Origin: Streptomyces sp. WMMB 322
Lineage (GTDB): Bacteria > Actinomycetota > Actinomycetes > Streptomycetales > Streptomycetaceae
Direction of reading: 5' to 3'
DNA length: 64,000 nucleotides
NCBI RefSeq assembly: GCF_900090145.1
Contig: NZ_FMHI01000014.1
Span: 119,415-183,414 of the forward strand
The notes under the pieces were generated by a model. The model did no database searches. It saw nothing but the letters and a program-made list of their open reading frames with translations, and had not been told where the DNA came from. Below are positions 52,438 through 61,741 of this stretch, in pieces. Within the stretch, counting starts at the first letter, position 1. Every line of letters begins with the position of its first letter. The position numbers and the translations under genes were made by a program.

Positions 52438-53397
52438 ATGGAGCCTCGGGAGCTGTGGGAACGGCACACGGTGCTGGCGAGAGCCTTCTGCCAGAGCGAC
52501 GAGGAGGTGCGTTCGGCGCAGACGACGCTGGACGACGCCCAGGCGAGCCGGGCCCGTTCCCTCGCGGCGTTCGCAGTGGTGGTCGGCAACGACAAGGCGG
52601 TCGCCGAGATGCTCGGCCTTCCCGAGCGTGAAGTGCGCATCGCGCGCCGCACGGTGGGCAGGGACGATGCCCGGTCGCTCGCGGACGATCTGCTGATGGC
52701 GCCGCTCCAGCATCAGCACCCCGGCCCGGGCCCCGGCGCCGACGAGAACGCACGCGCGAGCGAGGCGGCACACCCTCACGCGCACACGCAGACGTCCGCG
52801 CCGGCCGGCGACCACATGCAGGCGTCCGACCAGACGCAGCCGCAACCGCAGTACCAGGCGCACGGCCAGCAACAGCAGCAGGCGCCGCAGGCGCAGCAGA
52901 TGCCGTCCCAGGCGCACGTGCAGTACCAGGCGCAGCACCAGCAGCAGGTCCAGCAGCAGGTCCAGCACCACGCGGCGCAGTCGTACTACCAGTCCCAGGA
53001 GCATTACCAGCAGCCGCAGGAACACTTCCAGACCTACGACCACGCCCAACTGCCGGACCACATGGGGTGGTCGCCCGTTCAGGACGCGGTGCTCGTCGAC
53101 GGCTGGCAGTCCGGCGTCGACCTGGAGATCCTCGCGCTCGAACTCGGCACCGACCTGCGGAGGCTGACCGCCCGTGCGCAGTATCTCTCCGCGCAGGGAC
53201 GCCTGTTCGTCGCGCAGGAGGAGACCGGACGGCAGGGCGGCAAGCACCGCAGGGAGACCGCGACGCACCACACGGGCATCCCCACCCAGCAGATGAACTC
53301 CCCGGGAGACGTGCTCCTGCCGGACGGTCTGGTTCCCGACGGATACGGCGGGTACTGGGCGAACTGGAACGAGATGCTGCCCGCGCCGCAGGCGTGA
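52438..53397 (+). CDS. Glutamine/histidine-rich protein with a helical N-domain and a Myb-like C-domain
   Basis: 319 residues. Residues 1-85 (MEPRELWERHTVLARAF to DDARSLADDLL) form a charged helical domain with MLGLPEREVRIARRTVG, resembling a helix-turn-helix. Residues about 95-210 are extremely Gln/His/Ala-rich (GQQQQQAPQAQQ, HQQQVQQQVQ), prion-like. Residues about 215-260 (WSPVQDAVLVDGWQSGVDL, TDLRRLTARAQYL) resemble a Myb/SANT-type helix pair. No signal peptide. I know related proteins only as hypothetical in Streptomyces; a nucleic-acid-binding or condensate role is inference. Confidence 0.78.
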   Translation: MEPRELWERHTVLARAFCQSDEEVRSAQTTLDDAQASRARSLAAFAVVVGNDKAVAEMLGLPEREVRIARRTVGRDDARSLADDLLMAPLQHQHPGPGPGADENARASEAAHPHAHTQTSAPAGDHMQASDQTQPQPQYQAHGQQQQQAPQAQQMPSQAHVQYQAQHQQQVQQQVQHHAAQSYYQSQEHYQQPQEHFQTYDHAQLPDHMGWSPVQDAVLVDGWQSGVDLEILALELGTDLRRLTARAQYLSAQGRLFVAQEETGRQGGKHRRETATHHTGIPTQQMNSPGDVLLPDGLVPDGYGGYWANWNEMLPAPQA

Positions 53398-53556
53398 CGT
53401 TTCCCCGTCCCGAACGGGTACCGAAGCGGGGGACGGCGCGGAGTGCGTCGACCGGGGCCGGTCAGGCGGCACGTTCGGGCCTGCGCGAGCGTTGGTAGCG
53501 TGTACCTCCCCCGACGACAGCCACCCCTGCGGTGCGACTGATGAGGAGCCTGTGAC

Positions 53557-54315
53557 GTGACCGCCCTCGCGCTGGGACCGAGTTGGCTCGATCCGGACTT
53601 TCTGATCCAGACCTTCGGTCTGATCGGCATCCTGGTGATCGTCTTCGCGGAGTCCGGCCTGCTCATCGGCTTCTTCCTGCCGGGTGACTCGCTGCTGTTC
53701 ACCGCCGGTCTGCTCGTCGCGACGGACCAGTATCTGCACTATCCGCTGTGGCTGGTCTGCCTCCTCGTGGTGATCTCCGCGGTGCTCGGCGACCAGGTGG
53801 GCTATCTCTTCGGACGCAAGGTCGGCCCCGCGCTCTTCCGGCGCCCCGACTCCCGCCTGTTCAAGCAGGAGAACGTGGAGAAGGGCCACGAGTTCTTCGA
53901 GAAGTACGGCTCCAAGTCGATCGTGCTGGCGCGGTTCGTGCCCATCGCCCGGACGTTCACGCCGATCATCGCGGGCGTGAGCCGGATGCCCTACCGCTCC
54001 TTCGTGATCTTCAACGTCGTCGGCGGCGTGCTGTGGGGCGCGGGCGTGACGCTCCTCGGGGCCATGCTGGGGCAGATCGCCTGGGTGCGCGAGAACATCG
54101 AGATGATGCTGGTCGGCATCGTTCTGCTGTCCGTCACGCCGATCGCGGTCGAGCTCCTGCGTGCCCGGAAGAACAAGTCGCGCGGCGCCTCGGACGCGGG
54201 CCCGTCGGCGCCCCCCGCCGCCGGGCCCGGGCGGCCGGACGCGGCCGCGGACCCCGGCCTCCCGGGGAACTCACCGGACGACAGCGGCCGACGCGGCCGT
54301 CACGCCCGCCGCTGA
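53557..54315 (+). CDS. DedA-family membrane protein
   Basis: 252 residues from GTG 53557 with GATGAGGAG upstream. Typical DedA: FAESGLLIGFFLPGDSLLF at about 30-48, GYLFGRKVGP, and KYGSKSIVLARFVPIARTFTPIIAG, the R-F-x-P-x-x-R motif. Five to six transmembrane helices; Pro/Gly/Asp-rich cytoplasmic tail. TAGCGT about 50 bp upstream may be its -10. This is the second DedA relative in the window and closer to canonical DedA than that at 48182. Confidence 0.92.
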   Translation: MTALALGPSWLDPDFLIQTFGLIGILVIVFAESGLLIGFFLPGDSLLFTAGLLVATDQYLHYPLWLVCLLVVISAVLGDQVGYLFGRKVGPALFRRPDSRLFKQENVEKGHEFFEKYGSKSIVLARFVPIARTFTPIIAGVSRMPYRSFVIFNVVGGVLWGAGVTLLGAMLGQIAWVRENIEMMLVGIVLLSVTPIAVELLRARKNKSRGASDAGPSAPPAAGPGRPDAAADPGLPGNSPDDSGRRGRHARR

Positions 54316-54375
54316 GGGCGGCCCCCGGAGACCCTGCCGCTGAGGGTGGCCCCCCGGAGACCCTGCCGCTGAGGC
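54308..54375. repeat. 28-bp direct repeat after the DedA gene
   Basis: GCCGCTGAGGG(C/T)GGCCCCC(C)GGAGACCCT occurs twice plus a partial third copy. A second repeat (GTCCCGCACGGCCTCG, twice) follows at about 54430-54470. Confidence 0.7.
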
Positions 54376-54521
54376 GGCACCCCGGGCACATAGGGGCGGG
54401 CTCCCGGAGCGCACCCCTCTCGCACGGCCCGTCCCGCACGGCCTCGCCCCGTCCCGCACGGCCTCGTCCCGTCCCGTCCCGCCTCGCGCCGCCCCACCGG
54501 CAGCGCCTCCCGTACACGACG

Positions 54522-54560
54522 GCGCCCCGCCCGCCCGGTGACTCCGGGCGGACGGGGCGC
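54522..54560. terminator. Bidirectional terminator (17-bp stem, one mismatch)
   Basis: 54522-54538 pairs with 54544-54560 around TGACT; the only mismatch is C54530/A54552. Between the convergent DedA gene and tctA. Confidence 0.85.
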
Positions 54561-54620
54561 GGCGCTGTGACCGGCGGCGGACAGGAGACGGCGGACAGGA
54601 GACGGGGCCGGGGCGCCGTC

Positions 54621-56234
54621 TCAGACCTTGGCGTCCTCCTTGTCGTCCCGCCCGTCGCTGTCGTCGCCGTCGTGCGGGTCCGGAACACCGTCGGCCCCGC
54701 CGTTCCCGCCGCCGCCGAGGCCGCCCCCGCGTCGCCCGTCGGGCCACCCGGGGCGTCCCCCGCCGGCCAGGCGCCGCAGCCACGGCCAGGCCAGCAGCAC
54801 GACGATCACCGCATAGACCGTGACGGCGAACGGGGTGTTCACCAGCCCGGTCACGCTGCCGTCGCTGATCTGCAGAGCCCGGCGCAACTGCTGCTCGGCG
54901 TTGGGCCCGAGGATGACGCCGATGATCGCGGGCAGCACCGGAAGGCCGAAGCGCCGCATCATCAGCCCGACGATCCCGATGACGAGCAGGATCACCATGT
55001 CGATGGCCTCGCCGCCCACCGCGTAGGCGCCGACGGCGGCGAAGAAGAGGATCCCGGCGTACAGGTACGGGCGCGGGATGCGCAGCAGCTTCGCCCACAC
55101 GGGCGCCAGCGGCAGGTTGAGCATCAGCAGCAGCACCATGCCGACGAAGAGCGAGGCGATGAGACCCCACACCAGGTCGGGCTCCCGCTCGAAGAGCAGC
55201 GGACCGGGCTGGATGCCGTACTGCTGGAACGCCGCCAGCATCACGGCGGCCACGGCGGTCGTCGGCAGACCGAGGGTCAGCAGCGAGACCAGCGTGCCCG
55301 CGGCCGACGCCGACGCCGCCGACTCGGGCCCCGCGACGCCCTCGATCGCGCCCTTGCCGAACTCCTTCTTGTGCCGGGAGAGGCGCTTCTCGGTGACGTA
55401 CGAGAGGAACGTGGGGATCTCGGCGCCGCCGGCCGGGATCGCGCCGAAGGGGAACCCGATGGCCGGCCCGCGCAGCCACGGCTTCCAGGTACGCCGGAGG
55501 TCGGACCGGCCGAGCCACGGCTGCCCCACCGGGATCGACTCCCCGGCACTCCTGCGCGCCTGGCCGGCGACCCACAGCGCCTCGCCGATGGCGAAGAGCC
55601 CGACGGCCACGATGACGACGTCGATGCCGTCGGAGAGCTGGAGGCTGCCGAAGGTGAGCCGCTGCTGGCCCGTCATCTGGTCGAGTCCGACGAGGCCGAT
55701 CGTCAGTCCGATCAGCAGCGCCGCGAAGCCCCGCACACGCGAGCGGCCGAGCACGGAGGTGACGGCGATGAACGCCAGCACCATGATCGCGAGATAGTCG
55801 GGCGCGCCGATGTCCACCGCGAGCGCGGCGACGGTCGGCGCCAGGACCACCAGCAGCATCGTGCCGATCAGACCGCCCGCGAAGTGGCCCATCGCGGCGG
55901 CGGCGAGCGCCTGCGCACCGCGGCCGGACTTGGCCATCGGGTTGCCCTCGATGGCCGCGACGACGGCGGCGCTCTCACCGGGGGTGTTGAGCAGGATGGA
56001 GGTGGTCGAGCCGCCGAACATCCCGCCGTAGTAGATGCCCGCGAACATGATGAACGCGCCGACCGGGTCGAGCCCGTAGGTCACCGGCAGCAGCAGCGCG
56101 ACCGCCATGGCCGGGCCGATGCCGGGCAGCACGCCGATGGCGGTGCCCAGCAGCACGCCGACCGCCGCCCACAGCAGGTTGAGCGGCGTCAGCGCCGTGC
56201 CGAAGCCGTCGAGCAGGGACGAGAGAGATTCCAT
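54621..56234 (-). CDS. tctA: Tripartite tricarboxylate transporter large permease TctA
   Basis: 537 residues, 11-12 transmembrane helices. GVLPGIGPAMAVALLLPVTYGLDP is the TctA signature, plus YYGGMFGGSTTSILLNTPGE and the second repeat's FPFGAIPAGGAEIPTFLSY. The Gly/Asp-rich C-tail (about 495-537) is extra. Works with TctB and TctC to import tricarboxylates or related anions using the ion gradient. Last gene of tctCBA; 3 bp from tctB. Confidence 0.95.
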   Translation of the reverse strand: MESLSSLLDGFGTALTPLNLLWAAVGVLLGTAIGVLPGIGPAMAVALLLPVTYGLDPVGAFIMFAGIYYGGMFGGSTTSILLNTPGESAAVVAAIEGNPMAKSGRGAQALAAAAMGHFAGGLIGTMLLVVLAPTVAALAVDIGAPDYLAIMVLAFIAVTSVLGRSRVRGFAALLIGLTIGLVGLDQMTGQQRLTFGSLQLSDGIDVVIVAVGLFAIGEALWVAGQARRSAGESIPVGQPWLGRSDLRRTWKPWLRGPAIGFPFGAIPAGGAEIPTFLSYVTEKRLSRHKKEFGKGAIEGVAGPESAASASAAGTLVSLLTLGLPTTAVAAVMLAAFQQYGIQPGPLLFEREPDLVWGLIASLFVGMVLLLMLNLPLAPVWAKLLRIPRPYLYAGILFFAAVGAYAVGGEAIDMVILLVIGIVGLMMRRFGLPVLPAIIGVILGPNAEQQLRRALQISDGSVTGLVNTPFAVTVYAVIVVLLAWPWLRRLAGGGRPGWPDGRRGGGLGGGGNGGADGVPDPHDGDDSDGRDDKEDAKV

Positions 56235-56237
56235 CGG

Positions 56238-56846
56238 TCAGAGCACCCCCATCAGCGGGCCGCCGGGCAGTGGCACGCCCAGCAAGGTGTTGAAGGCCGC
56301 GAAGGTGGCCATGGACAGGACGGCCGCGATGAGCGGGTCGCGGGAGAGGTTGCGGCTGCCCAGTGCGTACGCGGAGCCCCAGAAGAGCAGTGCGCCGGTG
56401 ATCGGGAAGCCGAGCGGGTCGATGAGGACGGCGGCGGCGAGGAAGATCCCGGCCAGGAGCGCGACGGTGCGCCAGTCGGCGGGCTCGCCCGCCGGCTCCT
56501 CGCCCGCGGGCTCCTCGCCCCGCGGTTCACCTTCTCCGCGCCCGCCGCGCAGCACGTCGACGGCCAGGAAGACGGCGACCACGAGCAGTGCGACGCCGAC
56601 GAGGACGGGGACCGTCCTGGGACCGACCGGGCCGCGCTGGCCCGCGACGGTCTCCATGGTGAACGCGTCGCCGAGCACGAGCACGCCGACGACCAGCAGC
56701 AGGACGCTGACGCCGAGTTCGGAGCGGCCGCGCAGCCATTCGCGCCAACCGCTCGCCGAACCGGGTGAGTTGACCCCTCCGGGACCGGCTGCCGGTGTGT
56801 CCCGGCCCCGCGTGGGTCCGGTGGACTCCGTGGATCCGGTGCTCAC
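56238..56846 (-). CDS. tctB: Tripartite tricarboxylate transporter small permease TctB
   Basis: 202 residues from GTG 56846, which overlaps the tctC stop (GTGA). Four predicted transmembrane helices starting LGVSVLLLVVGVLVLGDAF, with a Gly/Glu-rich loop at about 115-130. The N-terminal 40 residues are a low-complexity extension (STGSTESTGPTRG). Small permease of the TTT system with TctA. Confidence 0.9.
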   Translation of the reverse strand: MSTGSTESTGPTRGRDTPAAGPGGVNSPGSASGWREWLRGRSELGVSVLLLVVGVLVLGDAFTMETVAGQRGPVGPRTVPVLVGVALLVVAVFLAVDVLRGGRGEGEPRGEEPAGEEPAGEPADWRTVALLAGIFLAAAVLIDPLGFPITGALLFWGSAYALGSRNLSRDPLIAAVLSMATFAAFNTLLGVPLPGGPLMGVL

Positions 56847-57826
56847 TTCCCCACCTCCTCGAGGACGGACTGGACGCGCTTGTCCTGGGCCTTGAGGAAG
56901 CGCCCGTACTTCTCACCGGTCAGATACGCGTCGTCCCAGCCGTTCCGCTTGAGGGACTTCTGCCACTGGGGGCTGCGGTGGAGTCCGTCGAAGAAGGTGA
57001 TGAGCTTGTCGCGCTCCTTCTCCGACAGGTCCGGCGGCGCCATGATGCCGCGCCAGTTGGTGAACTCCACGTCCATGCCCGCCTCCTTGAGGGTCGGGGC
57101 GTCGAAGCCCTCGATCCGCTTCTTTCCGGTGACGGCGAGGAGGCGCAGTTCGCCGGACTCGATCTGGTCGCGGTACTCGCTGATGCCGGATATGCCGAAG
57201 GCGACCTTGCCGCCGAGCACGGACGCGAGGAGTTCGCCGCCGCCGTCGAAGGGCACGTAGTTCACGGACTCGGCCTCGATGCCGGCGTCCCTGGCCATGA
57301 GCATGGGGGCCAGGTGGTCCGGGCCTCCGGCGGAGGAGCCGCCGCCGACGGGCAGCGAGCCGGGCTTCTTCTTCCAGTCGGCGAGCAGTTGCCCGAACGT
57401 CTTGTACTTGGACTTCTTCGAGACCACGACGATGTTCGGCTCCTCCACCGTGCGCGCGATCGGTGTCGCGTCGTCGAGCGTGGAGGGCGAGTCGTTCGTG
57501 CGTACCGCGCCGACGACGCCGAGGCCCATCGACATGGCGAGCTTGCCGTTGCCGCGCTCGTTGACGAGCCGGGTCAGACCGACGGTGCCGCCCGCGCCGG
57601 GCAGGTTGAACACCTCGATGTTGTGGTTGAGTCCGGCGTCCTCCGCGTCCTTGGCGGCCGTACGGGCGGTGATGTCGTAGCCGCCGCCCGGCGTGTTGGG
57701 CACCATGAACTGAAGCCCGGGGATGTTCGTCCCTGTCTCGGCACCGCTGCCCGTTGTGATCAGCGGGGGGCCGATCAGTACGAGCAGCGTCGCCCCGAGA
57801 AGAGACAGGAGTGTGCGCTGACGCAC
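56843..57826 (-). CDS. tctC: Tripartite tricarboxylate transporter solute receptor TctC
   Basis: 327 residues from GTG 57826, which has AAAGGCGG 8 nt upstream; longer frames to 57895 lack this. Signal sequence RTLLSLLGATLLVLIGPPL without a lipobox Cys. Bug/TctC fold: PNTPGGGYDITAR, FNLPGAGGTVGLTRLVN, GGGSSAGGPDHL and FGISGISEYRDQIESG. Captures the substrate (citrate, other dicarboxylates or aromatic acids); specificity cannot be told. First gene of the operon. Confidence 0.92.
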   Translation of the reverse strand: MRQRTLLSLLGATLLVLIGPPLITTGSGAETGTNIPGLQFMVPNTPGGGYDITARTAAKDAEDAGLNHNIEVFNLPGAGGTVGLTRLVNERGNGKLAMSMGLGVVGAVRTNDSPSTLDDATPIARTVEEPNIVVVSKKSKYKTFGQLLADWKKKPGSLPVGGGSSAGGPDHLAPMLMARDAGIEAESVNYVPFDGGGELLASVLGGKVAFGISGISEYRDQIESGELRLLAVTGKKRIEGFDAPTLKEAGMDVEFTNWRGIMAPPDLSEKERDKLITFFDGLHRSPQWQKSLKRNGWDDAYLTGEKYGRFLKAQDKRVQSVLEEVGK

Positions 57827-58258
57827 GCGGGGCACCGCCTTTCGTGGATTCGTGAGCGAGGTCCTGCTGGGGACGGGACGGCCCACATGCTGCACGGGGT
57901 ACGCGGCGGTTTCGCCCCCTGTGCGCGAAAGAACTTAATGGTCGTTGTGGTCGTTGTGTTCACGCGGCTGCTCAGGGAACCCGGGGACGGGTGAACTCGC
58001 CGCTGCAGAAAGGCAGTTGGGGTCGCCGGGCGCCGCCGGGAGGCGAGGGGCGGCCGTCCCGGGCGCGGCCCCGGGCGAGGCCCCGGGCGAGGCCCTGGAC
58101 CCCCGCCGAGCAGCCGGCACCGAACCTGGGCGGCATCGTGGTCGCGGGCCGGCTCATGCTGCCGTGGCAGCAGGCGTTCCGGGCCCAAGTCGCAGACCGT
58201 CCCGGCCGGCTCGGGCGCGTCCCACCCCGGGGTGCGGCCCGGCCGTCCTCCGGCTGAC
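57827..58258. promoter_or_regulatory. tctCBA upstream region
   Basis: About 430 bp upstream of tctC with no supported gene. The first 140 bp are less GC-rich (AACTTAATGGTCGTTG-TGGTCGTTG, a double GTCGTTGTG at about 57940-57960) and are the likely promoter. The rest contains CCCCGGGCGAGG tandem units at about 58065-58095. Confidence 0.5.
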
Positions 58259-58308
58259 ACGAACGACGGCGCCCCGCACGTGATCACGTGCGGGGCGCCG
58301 TCGTTCGT
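58259..58308 (-). terminator. Perfect 50-bp palindrome, terminator of the BCCT gene
   Basis: Arms 58259-58283 and 58284-58308 are exact reverse complements, centre TGATCA. It lies 52 bp past the BCCT stop on the reverse strand and before the tctC promoter. Extraordinarily stable if transcribed. Confidence 0.85.
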
Positions 58309-58360
58309 ACGGGAGGTGCGGGACCGGCTCGGGGATCGCTCGGTCCGGCTCCCGGCGGGC

Positions 58361-60142
58361 TCAGTCGGGCTGCAGCGCGCCGGCCTTGCCGTCGTCGCCT
58401 TCGGCCGAGCCCCGTGAACCGCCGGACGGTGAGGCGCCGTCGTCCCCTTCCGAAGAGGCGCCGTTGGTCGGCCCGATGAGGATCTCGTACTCGCCGCCGT
58501 ACTGCTCGTGGCCGGCGATCACGGCGGTCTCGATGGCTTCGTCACCGCGTTCGCCGACGACGATGAGCCTGTCGCGCCGCAGGTCACGCGTGAGCGCTAT
58601 ACACATGCCGACCATCACGACCGTGAACGGCACCGCCACGAGAATCGTCAGGTTCTGCAGACCGGTCAGCGCCGATGCTCCACCGCCGCCGATCAGCAGC
58701 ATGATCGCGGCGACGGCACCGGTCAGCACACCCCAGACGATCACGACGTTCCTGCCCGGCTCCAGGGTGCCCTTCTGCGACAGGGTTCCCATCACGATGG
58801 ACGCCGCGTCGGCGCCGGACACGAAGAAGATGCCGACCAGGATCATCACGATGAGGCTGGTGATGCTCGCGATCGGATACTCGCGCAGCATCGCGAACAG
58901 CTGGCCCTCCGCCGTCGACTGGTCGGTCAGCTTCGCACCGCCGCGCTCCAGGCTGATGGCCGTGCCACCGAAGATCGCGAACCAGACCAGGCTGACGACG
59001 CTCGGCACGAGGATCACGCCGCCGACGAACTGCCGGATCGTACGGCCCCGGCTGATGCGCGCGATGAACATGCCGACGAAGGGCGTCCACGAGATCCACC
59101 ACGCCCAGTAGAAGACGGTCCAGCTGGAGAGCCACCCCGCGACGTCCTTGCCCGCGGTGTCGTCCGTGCGCGCGGCCATCTGCGGCAGATCACCGATGAA
59201 CGAGCCCAGCGACGTCGGCAGCAGGTTCAGCATCAGCACCGTCGGACCGACGACGAAGACGAAGAGGACCAGCAGCCCCGCCAGCACCATGTTGATGTTG
59301 GACAGCCACTGGATGCCCTTCTCGACACCCGAGATCGCGGAGGCGACGAACGCGGCGGTCAGCACCGCGATGATGACCACCAGGACCGGCGTCCCGACCT
59401 GCGAGGCCCAGTTGACCTCCTTCACGCCGCTGCCGATCTGCAGGGCGCCCAGGCCCAGCGACGCGGCGGAGCCGAAGAGGGTGGCGAAGATGGCCAGGAT
59501 GTCGATGACTCGGCCGAAGGTGCCGTTCGCGCGCTTCTCGCCGATGAGCGGTGTGAAGACGGCGCTGATCGTCTGCCGCCGGCCCCGCCTGAAGCAGCTG
59601 TAGGCGATGGCCAGGCCGACGACGGCGTAGATGGCCCAGGGATACAGGGTCCAGTGGAACAGGGTGGTCGCCATCGCCGTCTGCATCCGCTCGGGTGCGG
59701 AGCCGCCCGTCCCCGGGGGCGGGTCGGCGAAGTGCGACAGCGGCTCGTTGACGCCGTAGAACATCAGCCCGATGCCCATGCCGGCGCTGAACATCATCGC
59801 GACCCATGACACGGTCCGGAACTCCGGCCGCTCGCCCTCCTTGCCGAGGGTGATCTTCCCGTAACGGCTGAAGGCCAGCCAGAGCGAGAAGACGACGAAG
59901 CCGGAGGCGGCGAGCACGAACGCCCAGCCACCGTTGTGCATGGTGCTGTTCAGCATCGCTGTCGCCGCGCTGTCCAGGGAGTCGGTGGCGACCGCTCCCC
60001 AGATCACGAAGGCCAGCGTCAGCAGAGCCGTGATACCGAACACCACTTTGTCGGTCTGTGGCTTCGGCGTGGCTCGCAGACCGGCGGAGGCGCCGCCCGG
60101 CGGCTCCCCGGTCGCGTTCTGTTCCACCCGTTTTTCCGGCAC
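58361..60142 (-). CDS. BCCT-family betaine/choline/carnitine transporter
   Basis: 593 residues from GTG 60142 with GAAGGG upstream. Twelve transmembrane helices. Betaine-transport signature GMGIGLMFYGVNEPLSHF and the aromatic box region WTVFYWAWWISWTPFVGMF, with Trp residues that bind the trimethylammonium group. C-terminal tail (about 540-593) is Gly/Ser/Asp-rich and may sense osmotic stress as in BetP. Imports glycine betaine or related osmolyte by Na+ or H+ coupling; exact substrate not determined. Confidence 0.93.
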   Translation of the reverse strand: MPEKRVEQNATGEPPGGASAGLRATPKPQTDKVVFGITALLTLAFVIWGAVATDSLDSAATAMLNSTMHNGGWAFVLAASGFVVFSLWLAFSRYGKITLGKEGERPEFRTVSWVAMMFSAGMGIGLMFYGVNEPLSHFADPPPGTGGSAPERMQTAMATTLFHWTLYPWAIYAVVGLAIAYSCFRRGRRQTISAVFTPLIGEKRANGTFGRVIDILAIFATLFGSAASLGLGALQIGSGVKEVNWASQVGTPVLVVIIAVLTAAFVASAISGVEKGIQWLSNINMVLAGLLVLFVFVVGPTVLMLNLLPTSLGSFIGDLPQMAARTDDTAGKDVAGWLSSWTVFYWAWWISWTPFVGMFIARISRGRTIRQFVGGVILVPSVVSLVWFAIFGGTAISLERGGAKLTDQSTAEGQLFAMLREYPIASITSLIVMILVGIFFVSGADAASIVMGTLSQKGTLEPGRNVVIVWGVLTGAVAAIMLLIGGGGASALTGLQNLTILVAVPFTVVMVGMCIALTRDLRRDRLIVVGERGDEAIETAVIAGHEQYGGEYEILIGPTNGASSEGDDGASPSGGSRGSAEGDDGKAGALQPD

Positions 60143-60224
60143 GCTTGGACCCTTCAGTTCTGGATCAGATCGGGGAGCAGCTACCCGACTTCCTGATCAG
60201 CATGCCGTCCGTATATCTGTTTCT

Positions 60225-60431
60225 TCAGCCGCGCACGACCAGTGACCCGAGCAGGTCCCCGGTCGCCGCTGCTACTCGTTCGACGGCCTTGTCGAAGGCT
60301 TCGGCGTTGTGTGCCGCCGGCTGCCGGAATCCGGACACCTTGCGTACGTACTGAAGGGCGGCTGCCCGTACGTCGTCCTCGGTGACGGCTTCGGCATAGG
60401 GCGGTCGGAGTGTCTTGATGTTTCTGCACAT
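60225..60431 (-). CDS. DUF2277 protein
   Basis: 68 residues, MCRNIKTLRPP start and an ALQYVRKVSGFRQP core with FDKAVERVAAAT. The MCRNI(K/R)xLRP start and length are hallmarks of DUF2277, a small conserved family of unknown function. Same strand as the BCCT gene downstream and the MreB-like gene upstream. Confidence 0.92.
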   Translation of the reverse strand: MCRNIKTLRPPYAEAVTEDDVRAAALQYVRKVSGFRQPAAHNAEAFDKAVERVAAATGDLLGSLVVRG

Positions 60432-60567
60432 ACCTCGACGCTACGTCCGCCCGGCCCGCCCGGTAACCGTCCGGGACGGCCGGCGGACGGATTCGGGGCC
60501 TCCCCGGGCGGAGCCCGAGGGGGAGAGGAGGGCGGGTGCGGACCGGGACGGTCCGGCGGGGCCCTGA

Positions 60568-61590
60568 TCAGTGGACATCGACGTTCAGTGGCATGACCTG
60601 CCCTTCCACCATGGCCGCGAGGCCGTTGACCGCGCTGAGGGACGGCTGGTCCGCGATGTGGACGGGCATGCCCGTGCCCGCGCGCAGCCGCTCGTCGAGC
60701 CCGGGCAGCAGCGCGCTGCCGCCCGCCAGCACCATGCCCCGGTCGGCCAGGTCCGCGACCAGGTCGGGCGGGCAGTTGTGGAGGACGCTGCGGATCGCAT
60801 CGGAGAGCCCGATCAGAGGGGCCTGTATGGCCGCCCGCACGTCGTCCGGGTTGATGCAGACGGTGCGGGCCGTGCCGGTCGCCACGTCGCGGCCCCACAC
60901 CTCGGTCGTCTGGCCCTCGCCGGCACCCGTGAGCGCCAGGTGCAGCGGGCGGACGGCCTGGCTCGGCAGGATCAGCTCGTGGTGGTTGCGCAGGTGCTGC
61001 ACGACCGCGTGATGGATGGTGTCGCCCCCCATCGGCACCGTCGTCGCGGAGACGATCGCCCCCAGCGACAGCACCGCGATCTGGGTCGTCGTGGCCCCGC
61101 AGACCAGGATCATCGTCGCCTCGGGCTGCTCGACGGGCAGTCCGCAGCCGACACCGGCCGCAGTGGGGGTGTCCACCAGCTCCACCTGCTTCGCGCCCAC
61201 CCCCGTCAGGGTCTCGATCGCCGCGCTGCGGGCCAGCGGATCGGCGTTGTGCGGAATCGTCACGGCGGCGCGCTGCATGGCGCCCCGCCGCCGCCACGCA
61301 CGCCGTACCGACGAGCCGACCAGCGCCCGCAGCATCCGCTGCGCCATCTCGATGTCGACGACGGTGCCGTTGCTGACGGGACGCACGACGCGGATGTGGC
61401 CCGGTGTGCGTCCGTCCATGCGCTCGGCGGAGGTGCCGACGGCCATCAGCGCCCCGGAGAAGGTGTTGACCGCGACGACGGACGGCTCGTCCACGAGGAG
61501 CCCCGCGTCCTTGATGTGGACCCGTGTGCGGGCGGAGCCGACGTCGACGGCCACCGAGCAACGGCGAAGCTGGTCAAGAGGCTTGCTCAC
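60568..61590 (-). CDS. MreB/Mbl-like actin homologue with a degenerate phosphate-2 loop
   Basis: 340 residues from GTG 61590 with AAGGATGGGGA upstream; ATG 61602 would add four residues and has no spacer. Actin fold: VAVDVGSARTRVHIKDAG (phosphate 1), GMVLAGGSALLPGLDERL (adenosine motif). Phosphate 2 reads LVCGATTTQIAVLSLG, where MreB has (V)DIGGGTTEVAVISL: the Asp is Cys (residue 164) and Glu is Gln. ATP hydrolysis is thus doubtful. Lacks neighbouring mreC/mreD, so it is a solo Mbl-like protein, perhaps for sporulation wall or as a scaffold. Confidence 0.85.
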   Translation of the reverse strand: MSKPLDQLRRCSVAVDVGSARTRVHIKDAGLLVDEPSVVAVNTFSGALMAVGTSAERMDGRTPGHIRVVRPVSNGTVVDIEMAQRMLRALVGSSVRRAWRRRGAMQRAAVTIPHNADPLARSAAIETLTGVGAKQVELVDTPTAAGVGCGLPVEQPEATMILVCGATTTQIAVLSLGAIVSATTVPMGGDTIHHAVVQHLRNHHELILPSQAVRPLHLALTGAGEGQTTEVWGRDVATGTARTVCINPDDVRAAIQAPLIGLSDAIRSVLHNCPPDLVADLADRGMVLAGGSALLPGLDERLRAGTGMPVHIADQPSLSAVNGLAAMVEGQVMPLNVDVH

Positions 61591-61741
61591 GGTGTTCCCC
61601 ATCCTTGCCGGTGCGTTGGAGGGGTCCGCTCGCGCGTGGGGACCCTGCCCTCAGCGTGCACACCGCCTCGTGGTGCCGCCCGCTGGGCTGGACCGGCCGG
61701 GTGATTCGCCGCGGGGCCGCGCCGGGCCGCCCGCCGGGTGA

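Noticed and set aside
53748..56768. 1006-residue forward frame across DedA and tctA/tctB
   Set aside because: Runs antisense to tctA and tctB, with low-complexity composition and no domain.
57945..58257. Forward or reverse small ORFs upstream of tctC
   Set aside because: Built from GC repeats (RARPRARP), no ribosome site, no conserved features.
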